Part shown: positions 33,478 to 41,254 of the stretch, one piece after another | How the letters are laid out: each line of letters starts with the position of its first letter | Numbering within the stretch: position 1 is the stretch's first letter | Assembly: GCF_014192015.1 (NCBI RefSeq) | Contig: NZ_JACHXJ010000003.1 | Span: forward strand, 496,001 to 560,000 | Reading direction: 5' to 3' | Source of the DNA: Paenibacillus rhizosphaerae | GTDB taxonomy: Bacteria; Bacillota; Bacilli; Paenibacillales; Paenibacillaceae | Length of the DNA stretch: 64,000 nucleotides | Position numbers and translations under genes: made by a program | The notes under the pieces: model-generated | Told to the model about the DNA's origin: nothing | What the model saw: the letters and a program-made list of their open reading frames with translations, nothing else | Database searches by the model: none

Positions 33478-34260
33478 TTACGCTTCTTGACCTACGGTTT
33501 CGTCTTCGATGCCGAGTTCCTCTTTCACCCAATCATAACCTTCCGCTTCCAGGCGCTCCGCCAGTTCCGGACCACCGGATTTCACGATGCGGCCCTGCAT
33601 CATAACATGTACAAAATCAGGTTTCACATAGTTAAGCAGGCGCTGATAGTGGGTAATAATCAAGAAACCGCGGTCGTCGCTGCGCATGGCATTTACACCG
33701 CTGGCTACAATTTTTAAAGCGTCGATATCCAGACCGGAGTCGATTTCGTCCAGGATGACGATGCTTGGTTCAATCATCATCATTTGCAAAATTTCGTTAC
33801 GCTTCTTCTCACCGCCGGAGAAGCCTTCGTTTAAATAACGATGAGCAAACTCAGGGTTCATATCCAGTTCTTTCATCTTTGCTTCCATTTGACGGATGAA
33901 ACGAATCAGCGAAATTTCATTGCCCTCTTCACGGCGTGCATTGATGGCACTGCGGAGGAAGTCGGAATTGGTCACGCCCGTAATTTCGCTCGGATACTGC
34001 ATAGCCAGGAACAGGCCGGCGCGCGCACGCTCGTCAACGCCCATTTCCAGAACGTCTTCGCCGTTCAGAATTACGCTGCCGTCCGTTACTTCATATTTAG
34101 GATGTCCCATCAAAGCGGAAGCAAGTGTACTTTTACCGGTACCGTTAGGTCCCATGATGGCGTGGATTTCTCCGCCCTTCATTTCCAGGTTGATGCCTTT
34201 CAGGATTTCCTTGCCCTCGATTGTCGCTTTAAGTCCTTCAATGGTGAAATTAGTAGCCAT
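33478..34260 (-). CDS. sufC: Fe-S cluster assembly ATPase SufC
   Basis: SufC is the ABC-type ATPase of the SufBC2D scaffold. The 260-residue product has Walker A GPNGTGKST, signature SGGEKKRNEILQMM and Walker B IVILDEIDSGLD, and begins MATNFTIEGLKATIEGKEIL. The ATG at 34260 is chosen by family length and the GGAGG upstream; the frame continues another 27 codons that do not fit the family. It is the first gene of the operon, with a leader of about 127 bases from the predicted promoter. Confidence 0.96.
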   Translation of the reverse strand: MATNFTIEGLKATIEGKEILKGINLEMKGGEIHAIMGPNGTGKSTLASALMGHPKYEVTDGSVILNGEDVLEMGVDERARAGLFLAMQYPSEITGVTNSDFLRSAINARREEGNEISLIRFIRQMEAKMKELDMNPEFAHRYLNEGFSGGEKKRNEILQMMMIEPSIVILDEIDSGLDIDALKIVASGVNAMRSDDRGFLIITHYQRLLNYVKPDFVHVMMQGRIVKSGGPELAERLEAEGYDWVKEELGIEDETVGQEA

Positions 34261-34338
34261 ATTCGTTTTTCCCTCCGTTAAATGTTTTGCCGAAATCAGA
34301 AAGTCTATTTCAACAGGGACGCGCTCCCCGATTTCAAT

Positions 34339-34353
34339 CAATCATTATTATCA
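34339..34353 (-). promoter_or_regulatory. Second Fur/PerR-like box in the suf leader
   Basis: CAATCAT-T-ATTATCA (forward strand) matches the 7-1-7 Fur-type pattern TGATAAT-n-ATTATCA at 11 of 14 positions, with a perfect right half. It lies downstream of the predicted suf start point. Confidence 0.3.
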
Positions 34354-34372
34354 ATTTGTAATGAGTCTAAAT

Positions 34373-34391
34373 TGATTCTCAATGATTATCA
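34373..34391 (-). promoter_or_regulatory. Fur/PerR-like box overlapping the suf transcription start
   Basis: TGATTCTCAATGATTATCA (forward strand) is an imperfect AT-rich inverted repeat resembling Fur-family boxes. It overlaps the start point predicted from the promoter just upstream, a position suited to repression by iron or peroxide sensors. This is a visual match only. Confidence 0.38.
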
Positions 34392-34393
34392 CA

Positions 34394-34422
34394 ATTTTAT
34401 AATAAATGGCGAATCATATCAA
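34394..34422 (-). promoter_or_regulatory. Sigma-A-type promoter of sufCDSUB
   Basis: On the reverse strand TTGATA (34417-34422) and TAAAAT (34394-34399) are separated by 17 bases. Each matches consensus at five of six positions. Transcription would start near 34387. Confidence 0.6.
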
Positions 34423-34456
34423 CCGCCCGTGGGAGTAAACCTCGTGTTTCATTACA

Positions 34457-34494
34457 GAAACAGGCTTCGCCGCGGTTGCAGCCAAGCCTGTTTC
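34457..34494. repeat. Perfect 11-base inverted repeat upstream of the suf promoter
   Basis: GAAACAGGCTT (34457-34467) and AAGCCTGTTTC (34484-34494) are exact reverse complements with a 16-base GC-rich loop. Read leftward it begins one base after the stop of a possible small gene and ends TGTTTCTGT, so it could be a weak terminator insulating suf. Confidence 0.55.
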
Positions 34495-34495
34495 C

Positions 34496-34660
34496 TCATA
34501 ATATCAAATTATTTCCATGGATGCTGTTAATTACTAACGGAATTCGCGGAAATTCTGCAGCATCCGGCAACGGAGCATCGTTCTCGTCACCGGCTGGCGT
34601 TTCGTGAACATTCTGCGATATATTTTGGGGCAAGCCCCACAATCCAAGGAACAGCAGCAT
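34496..34660 (-). CDS. Possible small membrane or secreted peptide gene
   Basis: This open frame would encode 54 residues beginning MLLFLGLWGLPQNISQNV, a short hydrophobic start, then an acidic and proline-containing middle (GDENDAPLPDAAEFPRIP). No clear ribosome binding site precedes the ATG. The frame also extends to a TTG five codons upstream. An inverted repeat follows directly after the stop. Nothing in it is recognisable. It may simply be an open stretch in a 600-base gap between sufC and dps; no other gene is seen there. Confidence 0.25.
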   Translation of the reverse strand: MLLFLGLWGLPQNISQNVHETPAGDENDAPLPDAAEFPRIPLVINSIHGNNLIL

Positions 34661-34821
34661 GGAGGATCCTAACAACCGCGCAGACGCTCGGATTCATAAC
34701 CGGGAGCAGCCGCCAGAGACCGGATCCCATTTCTCCCTTTCCCGTACGTCCGATTCATGTCTGATCATTCAAAAAGAGCAACGCGGTCTTATACCCTATG
34801 CCGTCAAAGGCTTATCCGGGA

Positions 34822-34852
34822 CACAAAAAGTGCGCTGGCGGCCAGCGCACTT
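34822..34852 (-). terminator. Rho-independent terminator of dps
   Basis: Read leftward, AAGTGCGCTGG pairs perfectly with CCAGCGCACTT and is followed by TTTTTGTG. It lies 25 bases after the dps stop codon. Confidence 0.9.
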
Positions 34853-34877
34853 CCGGGCTTTCGCGAAAGAAGTCCCC

Positions 34878-35339
34878 TTATCCCAGGTAAGAACGGAGCA
34901 TCCACATATGCTTTTCGAAGTCGCTCTTGATCTTGATAAACATATCGGCCGTCGGGTGGTCGCCGGCTTCCTCCGCCAGGCTGATTCCTTCGCTCATTTC
35001 CTCGGCCACGGTGGCAAAGTCCTCGATTAGGGTCTGCACCATTTTGCGCTGGTCTTCATTGCCGGAAGCTTCCTGAATGGTCGCGATATCCAGGTATTCC
35101 TTCATCGTAGCAGCCGGGCTTCCTTTAATCGTAAGCAGCCGTTCAGCCACTTCGTCCATTTTCAGCGTAATATCGTCGTACAGCTCTTCAAATTTTACGT
35201 GGAGGGTAAAGAAATGCTCACCCTTCACATACCAATGGTAATTATGGATTTTGACGTACAGGACGTTCAGGTTCGCAACTTGTTGATTAAGGATTTGCTC
35301 CAAAGTAGAGGTTTTCGATTTGGATGACGTTTTTGCCAT
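34878..35339 (-). CDS. dps: Dps-family ferritin-like DNA-protecting protein
   Basis: The 153-residue Dps/MrgA-type mini-ferritin oxidises and stores iron and shields DNA from peroxide. The ferroxidase region is present: VKIHNYHWYVKGEHFFTLHVKFEELYDD (His, His, Asp and Glu ligands), then KMDEVAERLLTIKGSPAATM. An N-terminal Lys/Ser/Thr-rich tail (MAKTSSKSKTSTLEQ) could contact DNA. The ATG at 35339 has AAGGAAGGG upstream. Its placement beside the Fe-S assembly operon fits a shared iron or oxidative-stress theme, though the two have separate terminators. Confidence 0.93.
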   Translation of the reverse strand: MAKTSSKSKTSTLEQILNQQVANLNVLYVKIHNYHWYVKGEHFFTLHVKFEELYDDITLKMDEVAERLLTIKGSPAATMKEYLDIATIQEASGNEDQRKMVQTLIEDFATVAEEMSEGISLAEEAGDHPTADMFIKIKSDFEKHMWMLRSYLG

Positions 35340-35658
35340 GAATATCCCTTCCTTTTTTAAGTATATGGCCTTCTCCCTTATTTGCCGCATACAACGGCAG
35401 CTCCGGAATCCGGCTGGAGTTTTCGTTTAAGTATGGGGAGGCTCTTCCGAGAGTATTCTGGGCTGCATGCCTCCCTGATCTTATCTTACCCTTCAACCCG
35501 CCGCACGAAACAACTGCCCATAAATGGCAGGGTCTTTCGTTTTCAGGCTCTCACTGAAAAAAAGATTCAAAAGAGGCCGGCAATCCGATATACTGTTTTA
35601 TAACCAAGTGAACAAGTTGGCTTTATTCGCGTTTCCTTATTATACGGAGGTGACTTCC
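35340..35658. other. Intergenic region between divergent dps and mtnK
   Basis: This 319-base gap holds no gene I can support. It contains the mtnK promoter near its right end and, near its left end on the reverse strand, a TATACT that could be the dps -10. I searched it for the S-box (SAM riboswitch) that often precedes mtnK genes and found none of its conserved segments. Confidence 0.6.
35566..35594 (+). promoter_or_regulatory. Sigma-A-type promoter of mtnKA
   Basis: TTCAAA (35566-35571) and TATACT (35589-35594) are separated by 17 bases. The predicted leader to the mtnK ATG is only about 58 bases, too short for an S-box riboswitch. Confidence 0.55.
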
Positions 35659-36882
35659 ATGTCCACATATCACCCGCTCACCGTCCAAGACGCCATTTCT
35701 CTCGTCCGCGGCATTCCGGGGCATTTCACGCCCGATGCGCAGCTGGAATGCAAAGAAATCGGTGACGGCAACCTGAACTTAGTGTTCCATATTACGGACC
35801 GGAACAGCGATAAAAGTATCATTGTCAAACAAGCCCTGCCTTATGCGAAGGTGGTCGGGGAATCTTGGCCGTTGTCCCTGGACCGGGCACGTATTGAACG
35901 CGAGGCGCTTCAAGTTCAGTACCGCCTGTGCCCCGGACTGGCACCCCAGGTGTTCTCCTACGACGATGACCTGGCGATAACCGTCATGGAAGACCTGAGC
36001 GACCATACGATTATGCGCAGAGGGCTGATCGAAGGACAAGCCTACCCGTTGTTTGCCCGCCATATCGGCGAATTTACGGCTAGAACGCTGTTTTATACCT
36101 CGGATCTGTTCCTGAACCCGCACGAAAAGAAAGAACAGGTACGTAAATTCATCAACCCGGATCTGTGCAAAATTACCGAAGATTTGATCTTTGACGATCC
36201 ATACCGGTTTTCCGATAACAACAACTACCCGGACTACCTGGAGGATGAGGCAAAGGAACTGCGGGAGAACGGCAGTCTCCATCTGGAAGTCGCCTTGCTC
36301 CGCGAAGCCTTTCTGACCCGGACTGAAGCGCTGCTTCACGGTGACCTGCATACCGGCAGCATTTTTGTCACACCGGAGTCGACCAAAGTCATCGATCCCG
36401 AATTTGCCTATTACGGACCGATGGGCTTCGACCTCGGCGCGATCATCGGCAACCTGCTCCTGAACTACGCTTCCCGGCCAGGCTGGGATGCCGCAGAATC
36501 GGAAGTTCTCGGCAATCAAGAGCGTCTCCTGCGCATGGTTTCGGACGTATGGTCCGAATTCGAAATCCGCTTCCGCAAGCTGTGGGATGAGGATGCCAAG
36601 GGCCCGCTCGCGAAAGCCCCCGGCTACCAGGACGCCTACGTGGCCAAAGTGCTGCGGGATGCCTGCGGATTCGCAGGATGCAAAATGATCCGGCGTATCG
36701 TGGGCTTGTCCCATGTGGCCGACATCGACACGATCGCGGACGTGAAGCTGCGGGAGAAGGCGCAGCGTACGGCGCTGGCCATCGGCAAACAGCTCGTACT
36801 GGGCAACCGGACCATCCAGTCCGGCGAAGACATCGTCCGGCTGGTGCAGGAAGCCGAGCCGCTTAAAGGAGCTGTCCAATGA
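35659..36882 (+). CDS. mtnK: S-methyl-5-thioribose kinase MtnK
   Basis: MtnK phosphorylates methylthioribose with ATP, the entry to the methionine salvage pathway. The 407-residue product has the protein-kinase-like fold: a start CKEIGDGNLNLVFHITD, the ATP lysine in IIVKQALPYAKVVG, the catalytic loop LLHGDLHTGSIFV and the metal loop VIDPEFAYYGPMGFDLG. The ATG at 35659 follows CGGAGGTGACTTCC. Its stop overlaps the mtnA start (ATGA), giving translational coupling of consecutive pathway steps. Confidence 0.96.
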   Translation: MSTYHPLTVQDAISLVRGIPGHFTPDAQLECKEIGDGNLNLVFHITDRNSDKSIIVKQALPYAKVVGESWPLSLDRARIEREALQVQYRLCPGLAPQVFSYDDDLAITVMEDLSDHTIMRRGLIEGQAYPLFARHIGEFTARTLFYTSDLFLNPHEKKEQVRKFINPDLCKITEDLIFDDPYRFSDNNNYPDYLEDEAKELRENGSLHLEVALLREAFLTRTEALLHGDLHTGSIFVTPESTKVIDPEFAYYGPMGFDLGAIIGNLLLNYASRPGWDAAESEVLGNQERLLRMVSDVWSEFEIRFRKLWDEDAKGPLAKAPGYQDAYVAKVLRDACGFAGCKMIRRIVGLSHVADIDTIADVKLREKAQRTALAIGKQLVLGNRTIQSGEDIVRLVQEAEPLKGAVQ

Positions 36883-37964
36883 GTAAAGACAACCAAGAAA
36901 AGACACAACGACGCAGCGAACCGTTAACTTCAGTCAAGTGGGGAGTCGACCGGCTGATCCTGCTGGATCAGCGCCTGCTTCCGGACGCCATCGTCTATCT
37001 GGATTTGTTCACACCGGAAGAGGTGTGGGAATCGATTCATGCGATGAAGGTCCGGGGCGCGCCGGCCATCGGCATTGCCGCCGCTTACGGCGTGGTGCTC
37101 GGGGCGCGCCAGTATGAAGGCGTCGATCCCGCCGCCTGGGACGACCATGTCGTCAAGGTCAGCGCACACCTGGCCACCTCGCGGCCGACGGCAGTCAATC
37201 TGTTCTGGGCGCTGGACCGGATGAAAGGGAAAGCGCATGAGCTGGCCCGCCGGGGAGGCAGCGTTGCCGACCTGAACGAGGCCCTGCTCGCCGAAGCCAA
37301 CGCGATTCAAGCGGAGGATGAAGAAGTGTGCCGCCGGATCGGGGAGAATGCACTGCCCCTGTTCCGGGACGGCATGGGCGTGCTCACCCACTGCAATGCA
37401 GGCGGGCTGGCTACGGCCAAATACGGAACGGCGACCGCGCCGATGTATTTGGCCCAGGAACAGGGCATACATCTGAAAGTGTATGCCGATGAGACGCGTC
37501 CCGTGCTGCAGGGCGCGCGGCTGACGGCCTTCGAGCTGCAGCAGGCCGGAATCGACGTGACGCTGCTCTGCGATAACATGGCAGGCATGGTCATGTCCAA
37601 GGGATGGGTGCAGGCGGTGATCGTCGGCACCGACCGGGTGGCGGCCAACGGCGACGTCGCCAACAAGATCGGCACTTACAGCCTCGCCGTGCTGGCCAAG
37701 GCCCACGGCATTCCGTTCTACGTCGCCTGCCCGTTATCGACGATCGATCTGAACACCCCTACAGGGGACAACATCCCGATCGAAGAGCGGCCGGCCGCGG
37801 AAGTGACCGAGGGCTTCGGGAAGCGAACCGCTCCCGAAGGCATCCAGGTCTACAACCCGGCGTTTGACGTCACGCCTCACGAATATGTAACAGCCATCAT
37901 CACGGAAAAGGGGATCGTCAAAGCGCCGTTCGCCGAGAACCTCGCCGCCCTTTTCCAAGCTTAA
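36879..37964 (+). CDS. mtnA: S-methyl-5-thioribose-1-phosphate isomerase MtnA
   Basis: MtnA converts methylthioribose-1-phosphate to methylthioribulose-1-phosphate, the step after MtnK. The 361-residue product has the family motifs RGAPAIGIAAAYG, THCNAGGLATAKYGTA with the catalytic cysteine, DNMAGMVMSKG and GTDRVAANGDVANKIGTY with the catalytic aspartate. The later salvage enzymes (MtnW, MtnX, MtnB, MtnD) are not in the window, so they must lie elsewhere or be missing. Confidence 0.96.
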   Translation: MSKDNQEKTQRRSEPLTSVKWGVDRLILLDQRLLPDAIVYLDLFTPEEVWESIHAMKVRGAPAIGIAAAYGVVLGARQYEGVDPAAWDDHVVKVSAHLATSRPTAVNLFWALDRMKGKAHELARRGGSVADLNEALLAEANAIQAEDEEVCRRIGENALPLFRDGMGVLTHCNAGGLATAKYGTATAPMYLAQEQGIHLKVYADETRPVLQGARLTAFELQQAGIDVTLLCDNMAGMVMSKGWVQAVIVGTDRVAANGDVANKIGTYSLAVLAKAHGIPFYVACPLSTIDLNTPTGDNIPIEERPAAEVTEGFGKRTAPEGIQVYNPAFDVTPHEYVTAIITEKGIVKAPFAENLAALFQA

Positions 37965-38028
37965 TGAACATTGCCGGTGTGGCTTCATTTCGGGCTAACA
38001 TCTGTAAGCGCCGGAATGCAACCGGCTC

Positions 38029-38056
38029 AGCCAGCCCTGTTCGGGCTGGCTTTTTA
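38029..38056 (+). terminator. Rho-independent terminator of mtnKA
   Basis: AGCCAGCCC and GGGCTGGCT form a nine-pair stem with loop TGTTC, followed by a T run. It lies about 65 bases after mtnA and just before the convergent yunC stop. Confidence 0.93.
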
Positions 38057-38085
38057 TTGCTTTCAAGTCGGCTGCCGTGAGGCCC

Positions 38086-38388
38086 CTACACCATTTTCAA
38101 CAAAGCTTCATGCCCCGGCATGCCCGGAACGATCCCGAGCGCCTCGGCCTCGATCGTCACCGACTCCAGCGGCGCTTCAAGCAGCTCCTGCAGCGTCTTG
38201 ACCCCGACGGCCCGGCCTGCAATGATTTTTCGCTCCGCCAGTCTCGTGTTGAGCAGGCCTACGTCCAGCGCCCCGCACATAATGTACCCTTTCGGCGAAT
38301 TGATTGTGAGCAGCGTCGTCTTGGGCAGCTTGACCTCGACTCCGACAAAGCTGTGCTCCCCCACGGTAATCGGCACCATAGTCACCAT
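38086..38388 (-). CDS. yunC: YunC-type DUF1805 protein
   Basis: The 100-residue product closely follows the DUF1805/YunC pattern: PITVGEHSFVGVEVKLPKT, LLTINSPKGYIMCGALDVG, NTRLAERKIIAGRAVGVKT, LLEAPLESVTIEAEALGI and PGMPGHEALLKM. The conserved cysteine in YIMCGALD is present. The family is widespread in Firmicutes and archaea but its function is unknown. It is a single gene convergent with mtnKA. Confidence 0.92.
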   Translation of the reverse strand: MVTMVPITVGEHSFVGVEVKLPKTTLLTINSPKGYIMCGALDVGLLNTRLAERKIIAGRAVGVKTLQELLEAPLESVTIEAEALGIVPGMPGHEALLKMV

Positions 38389-38603
38389 TCAGCTGTACAC
38401 CTCCCCAGGCATGATATCCATCCAGCATCATTGTATTCGCCCGGGGAATGGGTTGACTGTGCGGACGTCCAGACGAAAATGCGCCGCAATAAATAGGAAA
38501 AAAGTTGCTTCCCACTCCGACATTAGGACTATGATTCTATTCACATTCATGATATTATTTAGTCACTTTCATATCTAATTTGAACGTATAGTTTGGGGGA
38601 TCC

Positions 38604-39134
38604 ATGGACAACAATCAATCCAATGACGAATCGGGTTTTTTATTCAACGTCGACATCTTAGTGAAAAGTCCCACTAATGCCCTGGCACTGCAAGAACTCC
38701 TCGGCATGCTGAACGGCAACGGGCATATTGCGGATTTTCGCATCAAATCGGGAATTGAACTGGGGCGGATGATTGAATCGATGCTTCAGGACAAACGCAA
38801 ATCTCTCCTTTCCAAAGAGGAGCCTTCCCCTCCGTCCGCTCCCCCTGCTCCGATTAAGGAACCGGAACTGCGTACAGCGGCCGCGGGGAAAAGTGCGAAG
38901 AGCCAGCCGTCCCGAAACCCGGTGCATGGCGGTTTGGACATTTACGATTGGATTCAGGTATATATCCGCGACAACCGGCTGATCCGGCTGACGGCCAACC
39001 GGAGCGGGCAGCATATTCATATGCCGTGCCGGATCCTGAATTTTGATGAGGAACATCAGATGCTGAACGTATATCACGTGGATGAGAAACAGGTCTATAC
39101 CTTTAAGCTGAACGAAGTGGATGAGGTCATCTAG
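38604..39134 (+). CDS. Conserved protein of unknown function with N- and C-terminal domains joined by a Pro-rich linker
   Basis: The 176-residue soluble protein has two apparent domains. Residues 1-65 (FNVDILVKSPTNALALQELL, GHIADFRIKSGIELGRMIE) look like an alpha/beta fold. A Pro/Ala/Ser linker follows (about 73-107, PSPPSAPPAPIKEP). Residues 110-176 form a beta-rich domain (YDWIQVYIRDNRLIRLTAN, then MLNVYHVDEKQVYTFKLNEVDEV) resembling a small barrel. No enzyme motif or membrane segment is present. GGGGGATC precedes the ATG closely. It is transcribed alone. I do not recognise a named family. Confidence 0.7.
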   Translation: MDNNQSNDESGFLFNVDILVKSPTNALALQELLGMLNGNGHIADFRIKSGIELGRMIESMLQDKRKSLLSKEEPSPPSAPPAPIKEPELRTAAAGKSAKSQPSRNPVHGGLDIYDWIQVYIRDNRLIRLTANRSGQHIHMPCRILNFDEEHQMLNVYHVDEKQVYTFKLNEVDEVI

Positions 39135-39257
39135 CTGTCGTCAAACAACCATAACGTTTGTCAAAGACGTATTTTCAAGGAAGCCTGACTCCATTTACCG
39201 GTAGTTTTTCTTGCAAAATCTAAGGGATGCCGTTTCTCCGAAGCTCATAACACTTAA

Positions 39258-39300
39258 ACAAGCCCGTCTCGGCTGACGAAGCCGAAGACGGGCTTTCTTC
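39258..39300. terminator. Bidirectional terminator between the unknown 176-residue gene and ywdK
   Basis: AAGCCCGTC...CGGC pairs with GCCG...GACGGGCTT (39260-39273 with 39281-39295). Rightward it is followed by TCTTCTAT, leftward by GTTTAAG. It serves the rightward gene ending at 39134 and ywdK ending at 39325. Confidence 0.72.
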
Positions 39301-39324
39301 TATGCTTTCTGCGATTCGGACGGG

Positions 39325-39705
39325 TCAGGCTCGTCTGTGCGATGCGGCTTCCGCAATGAGGCAGATCCAGCCGATGATGAAGGCGACGCCGCCGATCGGC
39401 GTAATAGCTCCAAGCACTTTGATCCCCGTGATGGCGAGAACATACAGACTTCCGGAAAACAGAATGATTCCGGCCAGCAGCAGCCATCCGGCCCAGGCCA
39501 GCTTGCGAGAATCCCCCCATAACCCGGCGACGACCCCAATCAGTATAATCCCCAAGGCGTGCGCCATATGATATTGAACCCCGGTTTCATAGACCTTCAT
39601 CGCCGACTCCCCGACGATAGGCTCCAGCATGTGGGCCCCGAATGCTCCGATCACCACAGACAGCATCGCCATCAGGGCGCCGGTCAGTATAAATTTGCGC
39701 TGCAC
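39325..39705 (-). CDS. ywdK: DUF423 membrane protein, YwdK type
   Basis: The 126-residue protein has four membrane helices and the DUF423 landmarks: ALMAMLSVVIGAFGAHML, YETGVQYHMAHALGIILIG, GIILFSGSLYVLAITG and LGAITPIGGVAFIIGWICL. The conserved His and Gly residues in helices one to three are kept. Function is unknown. It is a single-gene unit divergent from the next gene. Confidence 0.92.
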   Translation of the reverse strand: MQRKFILTGALMAMLSVVIGAFGAHMLEPIVGESAMKVYETGVQYHMAHALGIILIGVVAGLWGDSRKLAWAGWLLLAGIILFSGSLYVLAITGIKVLGAITPIGGVAFIIGWICLIAEAASHRRA

Positions 39706-39880
39706 ATCGACAACTCCTTTGGATGTTCCTAATCTACTACAAACTGTTAACTATTTTAACCGATCGGACGTAACCTTTTCCACCACCATGGCTCATAACT
39801 GCTCAAATCAGCTTGATTTTTACGGGATCTTATGGAAAAGTAAGAAGCATATCTATCGATTCGAAGGAGAGAGTGATTTC

Positions 39881-40318
39881 ATGGATTCAAACCAGCCTCC
39901 GCACCAGCCGGACGGATTCCAGCAGAACCCGGGGCCCCATTCGCCCCATGCTCAGTTCGTTCCCCCTGCTGCGCTGAAGCATTCCGGGCCCGGCATCGCA
40001 TCCTTTGTCATGGGCCTGGTCAGTTTGCTGGGTTATATCATTAGTGCCGCGGCAGCAGGCGCCATTATGGCTCCTTATCTCGAAGAAGGCATGCTGGACG
40101 GTCCGAATTCCAATGCGGTCCTTGGCCTCGGCGTGGTCGGTCTGCTGATGATCGCACTGGTTTTCATCAACGTGGTCGGAACGATTCTGGGCATTGTTGG
40201 GACGGCCATTAGGAACCGCAAAAAGATCTTTGCCATCATCGGGCTTATTGTGAATGCCGTCATCGTGCTCAGTATCGGCTTGTTCTTTATATACTTCATG
40301 GCCTCTGCCGCAGTCTAG
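39881..40318 (+). CDS. Small DUF4190/DUF4064-like membrane protein
   Basis: The 145-residue product starts with a Pro/Gln/His-rich cytoplasmic tail (MDSNQPPHQPDGFQQNPG). Three membrane helices follow (GIASFVMGLVSLLGYIISAA, VLGLGVVGLLMIALVFINVV and IFAIIGLIVNAVIVLSIGLF). The Gly-rich helix start and the GIVGTAIRNRKK loop resemble DUF4190-type proteins. The ATG at 39881 lies behind GGAGAGAGTGATTTC. A gap of about 50 bases to degV suggests co-transcription. Function is unknown. Confidence 0.72.
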   Translation: MDSNQPPHQPDGFQQNPGPHSPHAQFVPPAALKHSGPGIASFVMGLVSLLGYIISAAAAGAIMAPYLEEGMLDGPNSNAVLGLGVVGLLMIALVFINVVGTILGIVGTAIRNRKKIFAIIGLIVNAVIVLSIGLFFIYFMASAAV

Positions 40319-40367
40319 CGGCCTCCTACCCGCAGTCCAGCAGTCTATTAGAAGAAAAGGTGATCTT

Positions 40368-41219
40368 ATGTCTCAAGTCAAAATATTTGCCGACAGCACA
40401 TGCGACCTTCCTCCCGATTGGATCAAAGCCCATAACATCGGCATTATTCCGCTGTACGTTACGTTTGGAGACCAAAATTACAGGGACGGCGTCGACTTAA
40501 CGACACCCGAATTGTATGCCAAGGTGGAGGAGACGGGCAGCCTTCCCAAGACCGCCGCTCCGTCTCCTTCCGATTTTATCACGGCATTCACCCCGTTTGT
40601 GGAAGAAGGACGGGATATCGTCTACATCAGCCTGTCGTCCGAGCTTTCCTCGACTCATCAAAATGCGCTTATCGCTGCTGACGAGTTTCCGAAAGGAAGA
40701 ATCACCGTCGTGGACTCGAGGAACCTGACCACCGGAATCGGCCTGCTGGTCATGAAAGCGGTGACCGCAGCAGAACAGGGGAAAAGCGCCCGTGAAATCG
40801 CCGATATCGTCGAGACCGTCAAGCCGCTTGTGGAGACCGAATTCGTCATCGATTCCCTGGAATACCTGTACAAGGGCGGACGCTGCTCCGGCATGCAGAA
40901 CCTCATGAGCAGCCTGCTCAAGATCCGGCCGGTCATCAAGGTGATCGACGGAAAGATGACTCCAGCCTACAAAGTCCGCGGCAAGCGGGAAAAGGCGCTG
41001 GAGCAGATGGTGAGCAATGCGCTCGACAAGAAGGACGAGATGGACGACGATCTCATCTTCGTGACCCATTCCATGGCGGCTGAGGACGCGCAAGCGATCA
41101 AAGAGCTGCTGGAACAAAAAACCGGCGCCCGCGAGGTTGCCCTCTCGGATGCCGGCTGCGTCATTTCCTCCCACTGCGGTGCCAAAACGATCGGAATCAT
41201 TTATTCCAAAAAAGCCTGA
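40368..41219 (+). CDS. DegV-family fatty acid-binding protein
   Basis: The 283-residue DegV-family protein binds a fatty acid; relatives (FakB) present it to the kinase FakA for phospholipid synthesis. The signature DSTCDLPPDW opens the protein. ISLSSELSSTHQNALIA, VDSRNLTTGIGLLV, EYLYKGGRCSGMQN and the C-terminal SSHCGAKTIGIIY follow, all typical. The ATG at 40368 follows AAAAGGTGATCTT. FakA is not in the window. Confidence 0.92.
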   Translation: MSQVKIFADSTCDLPPDWIKAHNIGIIPLYVTFGDQNYRDGVDLTTPELYAKVEETGSLPKTAAPSPSDFITAFTPFVEEGRDIVYISLSSELSSTHQNALIAADEFPKGRITVVDSRNLTTGIGLLVMKAVTAAEQGKSAREIADIVETVKPLVETEFVIDSLEYLYKGGRCSGMQNLMSSLLKIRPVIKVIDGKMTPAYKVRGKREKALEQMVSNALDKKDEMDDDLIFVTHSMAAEDAQAIKELLEQKTGAREVALSDAGCVISSHCGAKTIGIIYSKKA

Positions 41220-41238
41220 TTTCAGGGCTTTTTTCTTT
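41208..41238 (+). terminator. Rho-independent terminator of degV
   Basis: AAAAGCC-TGA pairs with TCA-GGGCTTTT with one bulge, then TTTTCTTTT. The TGA stop of degV lies inside the hairpin. Confidence 0.75.
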
Positions 41239-41254
41239 TACATTAGACGTTTTC

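Noticed and set aside
34659..35030. A 123-codon forward frame overlapping the 3' end of dps.
   Set aside because: It runs through the dps terminator and the reverse complement of dps codons, and has no start signal.
35340..35658. Possible SAM riboswitch before mtnK.
   Set aside because: None of the conserved S-box segments could be found on the forward strand, and the predicted leader is too short.
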